Shown: piece after piece, positions 8,126 through 14,860 of the stretch | Layout of the letters: each line of letters begins with the position of its first letter | Position numbering within the stretch: position 1 is the first letter of the stretch | Assembly: GCA_016301965.1 (NCBI GenBank) | Contig: JAEDOO010000006.1 | Span: 1 to 29,181 of the forward strand | Reading direction: 5' to 3' | DNA from: Lachnospiraceae bacterium | GTDB lineage: Bacteria > Bacillota > Clostridia > Lachnospirales > Lachnospiraceae | DNA length: 29,181 nucleotides | Notes under the pieces: model-generated | Database searches by the model: none | What the model saw: only the letters and a program-made list of their open reading frames with translations | Told to the model about the DNA's origin: nothing | Program-made: the position numbers and the translations under genes

Positions 8126-9055
8126 TTATTTTGCTGCTTCCAGAGCGCCCTGAATATCAGCCTGCATATCCAGCACAGCCTGTCTGGATGCCTCAGCATA
8201 GTTTTCAGCGCCAAAGGAAGCGTATTTTTCCTGTTTGTAGGCGGCAATGATGCCGCGGGAAGAGTTCACGATAGCACCCAGTCCATCCTCATTAAAGAAG
8301 TGAACGAGATCAGCACCCTTTCCGCCCTGTGCGCCGTAGCCCGGTACCAGAATAAAGGACTTGGGCATGATCTTGCGCAGAGTCTTGCCCATCTCCGGAT
8401 AGGTGGCGCCCACAACGGCACCTACATAGCTGTAGGTATCACCCATCAGTTCCTCACCCCAGGCAGCTACCTGCTCTCCTACCAGCTCATACAACGGCCG
8501 TCCATCCACCAGACGATCCTGAAATTCACCACTGGAAGGATTTGAGGTCTTTACCAGAATAAACAGGCCTTTTTTCTCCTCTTTACAAATCTTCATGAAG
8601 GGCTTAACACCATCAGAGCCAAGATATGGATTCACAGTAACAAAGTCCTCGTGAAAACCGCTATAGCTGTGACTTCCCACCTGCACTTTGCCAAGGTGGC
8701 CTACAGCATAAGCTTCGGAAGTGGATCCGATATCACCTCTCTTAATATCGCCGATGACTACCAGTCCTTTTTCCTGGCAGTAGCTTACCGTCTTTTCAAA
8801 AGCTTTCAGTCCTTCAATCCCGAACTGCTCATACATGGCGATCTGAGGTTTCACCGCCGGCACCAGATCATATACTGCATCCACGATACCTTTGTTGTAC
8901 TGCCATACAGCCTCTGCCGCGCCTTCCAGAGTCTCTCCAAACTCTGCAAATGCCTTTTTCTGGATATGCTCCGGAATATAGCTCATCATAGGATCCAGGC
9001 CCACAACAATCGGAGCCTTAGTCCTCTTAATCCCTTCAATCAGTTTCTGTATCAT
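8126..9055 (-). CDS. pyrF: Orotidine 5'-phosphate decarboxylase
   Basis: Final step of UMP synthesis, OMP to UMP plus CO2. At 309 residues it belongs to the longer PyrF subfamily 2 rather than the 230-residue E. coli type. The catalytic Asp-Lys-Asp signature DIKRGD is at 103-108, and VGLDP (18-22) begins the first strand. AGGAGG lies 7 nt before the ATG at 9055. Neighbours pyrC (20 nt upstream) and pyrK (15 nt downstream) are in the same operon. Confidence 0.95.
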   Translation of the reverse strand: MIQKLIEGIKRTKAPIVVGLDPMMSYIPEHIQKKAFAEFGETLEGAAEAVWQYNKGIVDAVYDLVPAVKPQIAMYEQFGIEGLKAFEKTVSYCQEKGLVVIGDIKRGDIGSTSEAYAVGHLGKVQVGSHSYSGFHEDFVTVNPYLGSDGVKPFMKICKEEKKGLFILVKTSNPSSGEFQDRLVDGRPLYELVGEQVAAWGEELMGDTYSYVGAVVGATYPEMGKTLRKIMPKSFILVPGYGAQGGKGADLVHFFNEDGLGAIVNSSRGIIAAYKQEKYASFGAENYAEASRQAVLDMQADIQGALEAAK

Positions 9056-9075
9056 CTCTTTTCCTCCTCTTTCTC

Positions 9076-10344
9076 TTATGCTTCGTAAACAATATTTCCA
9101 TCACAGATGGTCATCTTTACTTTGCCTTTCACTTTTCTGCCGTTAAAGGGTGTGTTTTTCCCTTTGGAAGCAAAAGTATCTGCATCAATGGTATATTCTA
9201 TTTCCGGATCAATGATCACCACATCGGCAGCTTTTCCGATTTCCAGCGATCCTCTGTCAATTCCAAGGATTCTGGCCGGATTATAACTCATCTTTTCCGC
9301 CATCTGCATGGGTGTCAGAATACCGGTATCCACAAGCTCAGTAATTGTCAGCGCTACGCTGGTTTCCAGCCCCACTATACCAAAGGCAGCACGCCTCATA
9401 TCCGGTCCCTTTTCCTGCCGCGCGTGTGGTGCATGGTCTGTACTGATAACCTCAAAGGTGCCGTCCTTAAGACCCTCGATCAGCGCCTGTCTGTCTTCTT
9501 CTGTTCTCAGAGGCGGATTCATCTTATAGTCAGAATCCCCAGGCACGATATCTGAAGAAGTCAGCGTAAAATGATGCGGACATACCTCACCGGAAACTGG
9601 CAGTCCTTTCTTTTTGGCGATACGCAGCATTTCTGCTGCTCCCTTAGTGGAAACATGGCAAAGATGCAGACGGCATCCTGTCTCCGCTGCCAGGATCATG
9701 TCCCTGGCTGTAATCGTATCTTCCACACTGTTGGTGATTCCCGGAAGTCCGAGGGCACGGGTGTACTCATCCGCATTGACACAGCCGCCATTGACAAGGC
9801 TCTTATCCTCACAGTGATCCAGAAGGATCATATCTTCCTCGGCCATCACTTCCATCGCCTGCCGCATCAAAAGGGCATTCATCACTGACTTACCATCCTC
9901 ACTGAGTGCCCTGACTCCGGCTTTTGCCATAGCACGGATATCCACCAGTTCTTCTCCCTTTTGTCCCACGGTGACGGAACCGGTCTGGATCACATGCACA
10001 CAGGCCAGCGATTCTGCCTTATTCGTCACATAAGCGATACGATCCGGGCTGTCCATTACCGGTTTTGTATTTGGCATAGCCACCACCGTGGTTACACCGC
10101 CTCTGGCAGCCGCCTTTGTTCCGGTAACCACATCTTCCTTATAGGTCAGTCCCGGATCTCTTAAATGTACATGTAAATCCACCAGACCTGGCATCACATA
10201 ACACCCGGCAGCATCTACAATGCGCTCTGCTTCTTCCTGTGAAAATGCATCGGATATTCTGCCTTCCCAAATATATACGGTTTCTACCTTGTCCCTTCCG
10301 GTTGCCGGATCAATCACCCGGCCATTTTTTACGATTAGATTCAT
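9076..10344 (-). CDS. pyrC: Dihydroorotase
   Basis: Cyclises carbamoyl-aspartate to dihydroorotate. The 422-residue length and motifs are those of class I, ~45 kDa, dihydroorotases: zinc-binding DLHVHLRDPG (His58, His60), SEDG with Asp150, His177, His230 and STDHAPH with Asp303. The start is ATG at 10344, 5 nt after AGGAGG; an in-frame ATG 27 nt upstream has no ribosome site. First gene of the pyrC-F-K-D operon. The earlier pathway genes (pyrB, carAB) and pyrR are not in the window. Confidence 0.95.
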   Translation of the reverse strand: MNLIVKNGRVIDPATGRDKVETVYIWEGRISDAFSQEEAERIVDAAGCYVMPGLVDLHVHLRDPGLTYKEDVVTGTKAAARGGVTTVVAMPNTKPVMDSPDRIAYVTNKAESLACVHVIQTGSVTVGQKGEELVDIRAMAKAGVRALSEDGKSVMNALLMRQAMEVMAEEDMILLDHCEDKSLVNGGCVNADEYTRALGLPGITNSVEDTITARDMILAAETGCRLHLCHVSTKGAAEMLRIAKKKGLPVSGEVCPHHFTLTSSDIVPGDSDYKMNPPLRTEEDRQALIEGLKDGTFEVISTDHAPHARQEKGPDMRRAAFGIVGLETSVALTITELVDTGILTPMQMAEKMSYNPARILGIDRGSLEIGKAADVVIIDPEIEYTIDADTFASKGKNTPFNGRKVKGKVKMTICDGNIVYEA

Positions 10345-10394
10345 AAAGCCTCCTGCAGTCTGAAAAATCAATTCCTTTAGCTTTTGTTTTATCC

Positions 10395-10417
10395 TATGTG
10401 CATCCTGTCAGCACATA
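10395..10417 (-). promoter_or_regulatory. Small hairpin in the pyrC leader
   Basis: TATGTGC (10395-10401) and GCACATA (10411-10417) form a 7-bp stem with a 9-nt loop between the likely promoter and the pyrC start. It does not match the PyrR anti-antiterminator consensus as I remember it. Confidence 0.35.
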
Positions 10418-10427
10418 TTCTCTCACT

Positions 10428-10456
10428 ATCATACACGAAATCTTTCTCGAAAGAAA
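10428..10456 (-). promoter_or_regulatory. Possible pyr operon promoter
   Basis: TATGAT on the minus strand at 10428-10433; the hexamer at 17 nt, TTTCTT (10451-10456), is a poor -35. The transcript would start about 75 nt upstream of pyrC. Confidence 0.4.
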
Positions 10457-10468
10457 CCCTTTTTTTCC

Positions 10469-10497
10469 TTGACTTATACATTATGAAAAGATATAAT
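10469..10497 (+). promoter_or_regulatory. Strong promoter of the cold-shock gene
   Basis: TTGACT (10469-10474), 17 nt, perfect TATAAT (10492-10497). Confidence 0.85.
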
Positions 10498-10503
10498 CAC
10501 GTT

Positions 10504-10650
10504 TATAGATCGGTTGTTCAATGTAATAGATTCACTAGTTATTAGAGATTATATTATATTCACAATATAATCTGTCATAGCTGGTGTTTTTTTATTCTCT
10601 GAAACAGACACCGGTAATATTTATTTTCTAATTTTTATGGAGGTAACACT
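10504..10650 (+). promoter_or_regulatory. Long structured 5' untranslated region of the cold-shock gene
   Basis: About 147 nt separate the promoter from the start codon. The leader can form a 10-bp AT-rich stem (10546-10555 with 10564-10573) and a second, long-looped 7-bp stem (CTGGTGT 10581-10587 with ACACCGG 10608-10614). Long folded leaders act as temperature-responsive elements in other cspA genes; that role is inferred here. Confidence 0.55.
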
Positions 10651-10851
10651 ATGTACAAGGGAACTGTTAAATGGTTCAACGCAGAAAAAGGCTACGGCTT
10701 CATCACCGGCGAGGATGGAAATGATGTATTCGTACACTTCTCCGCAATTGTGGCTGAGGGCTTCAAATCTCTCGAAGAGGGACAGGCCGTAACTTATGAT
10801 TTAACAGAGGGCGCTCGCGGTATGCAGGCTGCTAACGTTGTTAAATGCTAA
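10651..10851 (+). CDS. Cold-shock protein, CspA family
   Basis: A 66-residue single cold-shock domain that binds single-stranded RNA or DNA and acts as an RNA chaperone. RNP1 is KGYGFIT (13-19) and RNP2 is VFVHF (26-30), with MYKGTVKWFN at the start as in nearly all family members. GGAGG precedes the ATG by 7 nt. It has a strong promoter, a long leader and its own terminator, so it is monocistronic. Which paralogue it is (cspA, cspB, cspC) cannot be decided. Confidence 0.96.
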   Translation: MYKGTVKWFNAEKGYGFITGEDGNDVFVHFSAIVAEGFKSLEEGQAVTYDLTEGARGMQAANVVKC

Positions 10852-10876
10852 TTCTGCCGTCGTTGTAGATATTGTG

Positions 10877-10907
10877 AAGGACATTGCTTTGGGGCAGTGT
10901 CCTTTTT
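10877..10907 (+). terminator. Rho-independent terminator after the cold-shock gene
   Basis: AAGGACATTGC (10877-10887) pairs with GCAGTGTCCTT (10894-10904; one G-T pair), with a T-run at 10903-10907. Confidence 0.85.
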
Positions 10908-10910
10908 CGT

Positions 10911-10979
10911 TTTATGGGGGACGGACGAAACTGCATCAGATTTTGCGGAGGTTTATGGGGGACGGACGAAACTGCATCA
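10911..10979. repeat. 28-nt direct repeat, two copies, running into hairpin copy 2
   Basis: Identical 28-nt units at 10911-10938 and 10952-10979 are separated by 13 nt. Each begins TTTATGGGGGACGG and ends CTGCATCA. The last 12 nt of the second unit form the outer end of the left arm of the hairpin at 10968-11122. The GGGGACGG motif resembles REP-type repeats; that is only a resemblance. Confidence 0.85.
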
Positions 10980-11122
10980 AAACGGCATTTGTCCCCAGGA
11001 TAATCGTAACTCTCGCGCTCCTACTGCGCTCGCTCCGAGCCTGTAGTCTCGGAGTCGTGCTCGTTAAAGTCGCGCGATATTTACGATTATCCTGGGGACA
11101 AATGCCGTTTTGATGCAGTTTC
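10968..11122. repeat. Long hairpin element, copy 2 (constant-core, variable-arm family)
   Basis: Perfect 42-bp arms (10968-11009 and 11081-11122) enclose 71 nt. The centre holds the 41-nt core (11023-11063), identical to copies 1 and 3, with the same CTCCGAG/CTCGGAG inner hairpin. TCGCGC at the left and GCGCGA at the right of the centre give a second short stem. It lies between the cold-shock terminator and the convergent small membrane-protein gene. The left arm includes part of a direct repeat unit whose other copy lies outside the hairpin, so the left arm is probably the native sequence. Confidence 0.9.
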
Positions 11123-11169
11123 TGGTTTATGCAGCAGCTGTATTTTACAATATAGCCTGTATTAATCGT

Positions 11170-11415
11170 TTATTCAGCCTGTACGCTTTGGGCGTAATCG
11201 TCCATGGCCTGGGTATTCAGTTCGTATACTGTTACTTCGGAGGCTTTGGCCTCTGCTGCTTTCTGGTATATGGAAAAACCACACCAGGCTACCAGTCCGC
11301 AAAGTACCAGTCCTGTCAGCCCGTATTCGATCCGACGGATCATTTTTTCTTTTTTCATGGTTTTTTCGCGGTTGGCTTTTTCTTTTTTATAACGATCAAC
11401 TTTTTCCTGACTCAT
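11170..11415 (-). CDS. Small single-pass membrane protein, unknown function
   Basis: An 81-residue protein I do not recognise. The N-terminal 30 residues are highly charged and lysine-rich, predicted to stay in the cytoplasm. One hydrophobic helix follows (about 32-50, YGLTGLVLCGLVAWCGFSIY), then an outward-facing polar tail. The start is ATG at 11415, after AAAGGAG with 9 nt spacing. It has a good promoter of its own. The layout resembles small membrane-anchored accessory proteins, but no function follows from that. Confidence 0.75.
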   Translation of the reverse strand: MSQEKVDRYKKEKANREKTMKKEKMIRRIEYGLTGLVLCGLVAWCGFSIYQKAAEAKASEVTVYELNTQAMDDYAQSVQAE

Positions 11416-11446
11416 AGGTATATCTCCTTTTTTACAATCTTTGGAC

Positions 11447-11475
11447 AGTATACACCTTTTTTGCACCGTTGTGAA
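11447..11475 (-). promoter_or_regulatory. Promoter of the small membrane-protein gene
   Basis: On the minus strand TTCACA (11470-11475), 17 nt, TATACT (11447-11452). Confidence 0.7.
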
Positions 11476-11487
11476 GTTTTTTCCCTG

Positions 11488-11509
11488 GATTCACCAAAGA
11501 TTCACCAAT
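11488..11509. repeat. Short tandem duplication
   Basis: An 11-nt unit, GATTCACCAAA, is followed at once by GATTCACCAAT. It lies in the gap between DegV and the small membrane-protein gene. Confidence 0.6.
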
Positions 11510-11557
11510 AGAGGCACTCCCGAATATTCATACCCTGTTCGTGTCTAAAGAAGCAAC

Positions 11558-12394
11558 TTAAAGTACCAGAACCACACCGCCATCGTTGGCATACATGGAT
11601 GTGACTCCTGCTGCAGGAATCACGTATACCTCCGGGATCACCAGCTGCCTTTTCAATTCATCTGCCACAAGTTTTGCTCTTTCCTCACAATTGCAGTGGG
11701 CAACGGCAGCTCTGCGGATCGTTCCGGGACGGATTCCCTTCATGGCAATGGCAGTCATCAGCTTTAACGCTTTGTTGGAGCCTCTGGTCTGATCCAGCTG
11801 GGTGATCGTGCCTTCCGGTGTGGAACCCATGATGGGTTTGATTTTTAAAGCAGAAGCCACAAAAGCCTTGATGCGGCTCAGGCGCCCGTTCTTTCTGAGA
11901 GTTTCCAGATTATCAAGTACAAAATACGTATGCTGCTGCTCAATATAGGCCTCCGTACCTACCACCACTTCGTCAAAAGAAGCTTTCAGATTCTCCAGTT
12001 CCCGAATCTGCATGCCGATCAGCGTTTCCCCCACAGAAGCACTGCAGGAATTAAATACATGACATTTCTTTCCCGGATGTTCATCCTCATACATTCGGGC
12101 AGCCAAAAGGGCACTGTTATAGGAGCCGCTGAGTTCCGCGGACAGTGTGACGATATAGACTCTGTCTGCGTCACCACAGGCTTTTACATAGGCATCCGGT
12201 GATGGGCAGGCAGATTTTGGGCAGGTCTCACAGGCAGCAACTTTTTTCAGGAAATCCAGCTGATCAAAGGTATCATCATCGATAATGATATCATCGCCGA
12301 CTTCCAGAGTCAGCGGAACAGATACAATATGAGGATCCTCCTTCATTTCCGGTGTCAGATCACCGCAGCTGTCGATAATAATTTTATAGTCCAT
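11558..12394 (-). CDS. DegV family fatty-acid-binding protein
   Basis: A 278-residue DegV/EDD-fold protein. Family members bind a fatty acid; in Firmicutes some (FakB) present it to the FakA kinase for phosphorylation and entry into phospholipids. Signatures are the N-terminal IIIDSCGDLTPE, the segment TCPKSACPSPDAY with the family's (T/C)SxPSP loop, and the conserved ALKIKPIMG. There is no fakA (DAK2 domain) nearby, so a FakB role is only inferred. The start ATG at 12394 has GAGGGA 7 nt upstream, and a separate promoter indicates a single-gene unit. Confidence 0.88.
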   Translation of the reverse strand: MDYKIIIDSCGDLTPEMKEDPHIVSVPLTLEVGDDIIIDDDTFDQLDFLKKVAACETCPKSACPSPDAYVKACGDADRVYIVTLSAELSGSYNSALLAARMYEDEHPGKKCHVFNSCSASVGETLIGMQIRELENLKASFDEVVVGTEAYIEQQHTYFVLDNLETLRKNGRLSRIKAFVASALKIKPIMGSTPEGTITQLDQTRGSNKALKLMTAIAMKGIRPGTIRRAAVAHCNCEERAKLVADELKRQLVIPEVYVIPAAGVTSMYANDGGVVLVL

Positions 12395-12432
12395 AATCGT
12401 CCCTCTTTTAGAAAAAAATTTATATTTTGTCT

Positions 12433-12461
12433 ATTATATCATAGCCCTTGCTTTACCGCAA
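12433..12461 (-). promoter_or_regulatory. Promoter of the DegV gene
   Basis: On the minus strand TTGCGG (12456-12461), 17 nt, TATAAT (12433-12438). Confidence 0.75.
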
Positions 12462-12464
12462 TGA

Positions 12465-12504
12465 AGGAAAACAGCCGCATGAACTTTTTTGTCCCTGCGG
12501 CTGT
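12465..12504 (-). terminator. Terminator after the citrate synthase gene
   Basis: A perfect 9-bp stem (ACAGCCGCA 12471-12479, TGCGGCTGT 12496-12504) with a 16-nt loop. Read on the minus strand it ends in TTTTCC, 7 nt after the gltA stop. Confidence 0.6.
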
Positions 12505-12510
12505 CGTACT

Positions 12511-13884
12511 TTATCTCTCGTTTATATCTACAAACTCCTGATGCTGACCTACGTATTTGTATGCCGGACGAATGATCTTACCTGCATTGAGCAGTTCTTC
12601 CAGACGATGGGCACTCCATCCTGCCATACGGGAAATGGCAAAAAACGGTGTGAACAGTTCCTTGGGAATACCCAGCATAGTGTATACAAAACCACTGTAG
12701 AAATCCACGTTGGCACACACATTCTTGAACAGCTTTCTGTGTTCCATAACAAGTGTACCGGCCAGTCGCTCCACCATCTCATAGAGCGCAAATTTTTCCA
12801 TCTCACCCTTTTCCTCAGCCAGCTGGCGGGCATATTCTTTCAGAATCACTTCACGGGGATCGGAAAGCGTGTAGACCGCATGTCCCATACCATAAATCAA
12901 TCCGGAACGGTCAAAAGCTTTTTTATCCAGAATTTTCCGCAGGTAACTGCCTACTTCTTCTTCGTTGGTCCAGTCTTTGACATTGGCCATGATATCCTCA
13001 AACATTTCCTGTACCTTCAAATTGGCACCGCCATGTTTCGGGCCCTTCAGGGAACCTATAGAAGCAGAAATGGCAGAATACGTATCTGTTCCTGAAGACG
13101 TTACCACATGGTTTGTAAACGTTGAGTTGTTACCGCCGCCATGCTCCGCATGAAGCATCAAAGCCACATCCAGCACCCTGGCCTCCAGCTCAGTATACTG
13201 TCCGTCATCTCTCAACATCAGAAGAATATTCTCCGCAATGGAGAGTCCTCGCTTGGGATTGCGGATCAGCAGCGTCTCATCTTTACGGAAATGGCGATAA
13301 GAATGATACGAATAAATGGCAATAATGGGCATTTTCGCAATCATCTCCAGAGACTGGCGCAGTACATTCTCTACAGAAACATCTTCCGGATTTTCATCGT
13401 AGGTATATAAAGTCAGCACACAGCGCTGCATGGCATTCATGATATTGGCGTTGGATGCTTTCATGACTACATCACGGACAAACCGGCCATTCAGATTCTG
13501 CAGATCAAACATGACATCGAGAAACATTCTAAGCTGATCCTTTGTGGGAAGCTTTCCAAACAGCAGCAGATAGATTGTCTCTTCAAAACCGAATTTGCGC
13601 CCTTTCAGACCGTATACCAGATCCTGGACATTGACTCCCTGAAAATACAGAGAACCTTCCGCCGGAATACGACGGCCATTGATCAGCTGGTATCCATTAA
13701 CATCAGATATCTCCGTCAAACCGGTCAGGACACCTTTACCGGCAGAATCACGAAGACCACGTTTTACATCATATTCAATATACAGGTTTGGGTTGATCCT
13801 GTGACTGTGCATAAGTTCATTTTCCAGACAGCAGATCTCCTCTTCCAACACTTCTGCATTGGCAGTCATTACTTCATCCTTCAT
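12511..13884 (-). CDS. gltA: Citrate synthase
   Basis: Condenses acetyl-CoA with oxaloacetate to citrate; in anaerobic Clostridia this mainly feeds 2-oxoglutarate and glutamate synthesis. The 457-residue protein has the three catalytic residues in their usual motifs: His248 in LHAEHGGGNNSTF, His335 in YGMGHAVYTLSDPR, and Asp394 in NVDFYSG. The N-terminal 60 residues are longer than in the short citrate synthases. The start is ATG at 13884, 9 nt after AGGAGG. An upstream ATG at 13911 would overlap the -10 box and is rejected. No aconitase or isocitrate dehydrogenase gene is adjacent. Confidence 0.95.
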   Translation of the reverse strand: MKDEVMTANAEVLEEEICCLENELMHSHRINPNLYIEYDVKRGLRDSAGKGVLTGLTEISDVNGYQLINGRRIPAEGSLYFQGVNVQDLVYGLKGRKFGFEETIYLLLFGKLPTKDQLRMFLDVMFDLQNLNGRFVRDVVMKASNANIMNAMQRCVLTLYTYDENPEDVSVENVLRQSLEMIAKMPIIAIYSYHSYRHFRKDETLLIRNPKRGLSIAENILLMLRDDGQYTELEARVLDVALMLHAEHGGGNNSTFTNHVVTSSGTDTYSAISASIGSLKGPKHGGANLKVQEMFEDIMANVKDWTNEEEVGSYLRKILDKKAFDRSGLIYGMGHAVYTLSDPREVILKEYARQLAEEKGEMEKFALYEMVERLAGTLVMEHRKLFKNVCANVDFYSGFVYTMLGIPKELFTPFFAISRMAGWSAHRLEELLNAGKIIRPAYKYVGQHQEFVDINER

Positions 13885-13909
13885 AATAATATTCCTCCTC
13901 GTTTCGGTC

Positions 13910-13938
13910 ATTATACGCTATCATCACTTGATTTTCAA
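13910..13938 (-). promoter_or_regulatory. Promoter of the citrate synthase gene
   Basis: On the minus strand TTGAAA (13933-13938), 17 nt, TATAAT (13910-13915). The leader would be only about 20 nt. Confidence 0.85.
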
Positions 13939-13966
13939 TCATTTTTGCACATCTTTATTACTGTTC

Positions 13967-13992
13967 TTGCATAATTTGTGTGGATAATGCAA
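13967..13992. promoter_or_regulatory. Dyad upstream of the citrate synthase promoter, possible operator
   Basis: TTGCATaAT, 8 nt, ATaATGCAA: a 26-bp near-perfect dyad located about 30-55 bp upstream of the -35 box. The position suits an activator or a looping repressor. It shares AT-rich dyad character with CcpC sites of Bacillus citZ but does not match that consensus closely. Confidence 0.4.
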
Positions 13993-14114
13993 TTTTTTTC
14001 AATTTTTCATGCGTTTTTTGCAAGTTAGCGGATTATTTGAAACAGATTTTTTCTGGAACTTGGGGATGGGTTATTTTTCTCTTAACGGCGGTGCCGCCGA
14101 ATTGGGAATGGGAA

Positions 14115-14144
14115 TTGACATAAAAAGTCTTTCTGTGATAGATT
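14115..14144 (+). promoter_or_regulatory. Promoter of the DUF5721-like gene
   Basis: TTGACA (14115-14120), 18 nt, TAGATT (14139-14144) with an extended TGA just before the -10. Confidence 0.65.
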
Positions 14145-14168
14145 AGACGGGAAAGGAGTCATATCACC

Positions 14169-14654
14169 ATGCTTGCACTTCAGATACCTGACGTCAAATC
14201 TTTTATGTCCATGCTGCTTTTACGGGACACTTTTGACGCTTTTCTTTTAAAAGAGGCGGAAATTACCACCTTTGTAACCCATACCATTGACGGACTTTTA
14301 CATCCTGCTTTTTTTGACGGTGCCGCCTTTAAGGATGACTATGTGTCCTGGAGGGATGTTAAGGGGTATTGTTATTCTGTGATCAAAGGGAAACGTACAC
14401 CTCTGCATTTTCGTTTTGTTTTTCGTCTAAACAGGGCTAATACAGAGAAACTTATCTCCCAGAACCGGCTGGATATTGATCCGGAGGAGGTGGCCGGACT
14501 GTATCTGAATTGTCAGTTTGACGGAAATCGACTGATCTGTACCACGGGAACGGCACTGACTTTCTTTTCGATGGATCGGGTACTGGATCATTTGTGGGAT
14601 GAAATGGTGGAGCGGTTTTTCCAGAGGAATAAAATTTTCTTTGTGCAGTCTTGA
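14169..14654 (+). CDS. DUF5721-like protein, unknown function
   Basis: A 161-residue cytoplasmic protein resembling the DUF5721 family that I associate with Lachnospiraceae; the match is from memory of the pattern (VKSFMSMLLLRDTFDAFLLKEAEI, then TIDG). It has mixed alpha/beta character, with no signal peptide, membrane segment or recognisable catalytic motif. AAAGGAG precedes the ATG by 10 nt, and a good promoter lies 25 nt upstream of it. It converges on htpG, with a long hairpin element between the two. Confidence 0.7.
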   Translation: MLALQIPDVKSFMSMLLLRDTFDAFLLKEAEITTFVTHTIDGLLHPAFFDGAAFKDDYVSWRDVKGYCYSVIKGKRTPLHFRFVFRLNRANTEKLISQNRLDIDPEEVAGLYLNCQFDGNRLICTTGTALTFFSMDRVLDHLWDEMVERFFQRNKIFFVQS

Positions 14655-14666
14655 TTAGTGTAGTGA

Positions 14667-14811
14667 GCCCCAGGTTCTGGCCGTCCGGCCCCTGTATATA
14701 TACTTTGTCTGCGCTCCACTGCGCTCGCTCCGAGCCTGTAGTCTCGGAGTCGTGCTCGGTAAGGAGCTCGAAAAGTATATATACAGGGGCCGGACGGCCA
14801 GAACCTGGGGC
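14667..14811. repeat. Long hairpin element, copy 3 (constant-core, variable-arm family)
   Basis: Perfect 40-bp arms (14667-14706 and 14772-14811) enclose 65 nt with the 41-nt core at 14718-14758, identical to copies 1 and 2. A short second stem (GCGCTCC 14711-14717 with GGAGCTC 14763-14769, one mismatch) lies inside the arms. The arms are GC-rich outside (CCAGG, GGCCGTCCGGCC) and TA-rich inside, unlike the other copies. It begins 12 nt after the DUF5721-like stop codon and ends 49 nt before the htpG stop, between convergent genes. Confidence 0.9.
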
Positions 14812-14838
14812 ATTTACTTTGTTGGGTTTATGAGGGGG

Positions 14839-14857
14839 GGATGGTGTTTCACCATCC
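14839..14857 (-). terminator. Hairpin just after htpG
   Basis: A perfect 8-bp stem GGATGGTG/CACCATCC with a 3-nt loop, 3 nt past the htpG stop. There is no T-run on the minus strand, so intrinsic termination is uncertain. Confidence 0.4.
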
Positions 14858-14860
14858 TCC

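Noticed and set aside
14086..14099. CGGCGG/CCGCCG palindrome as a terminator
   Set aside because: The 2-nt loop and lack of a T-run or a transcript ending there make it an unlikely terminator.
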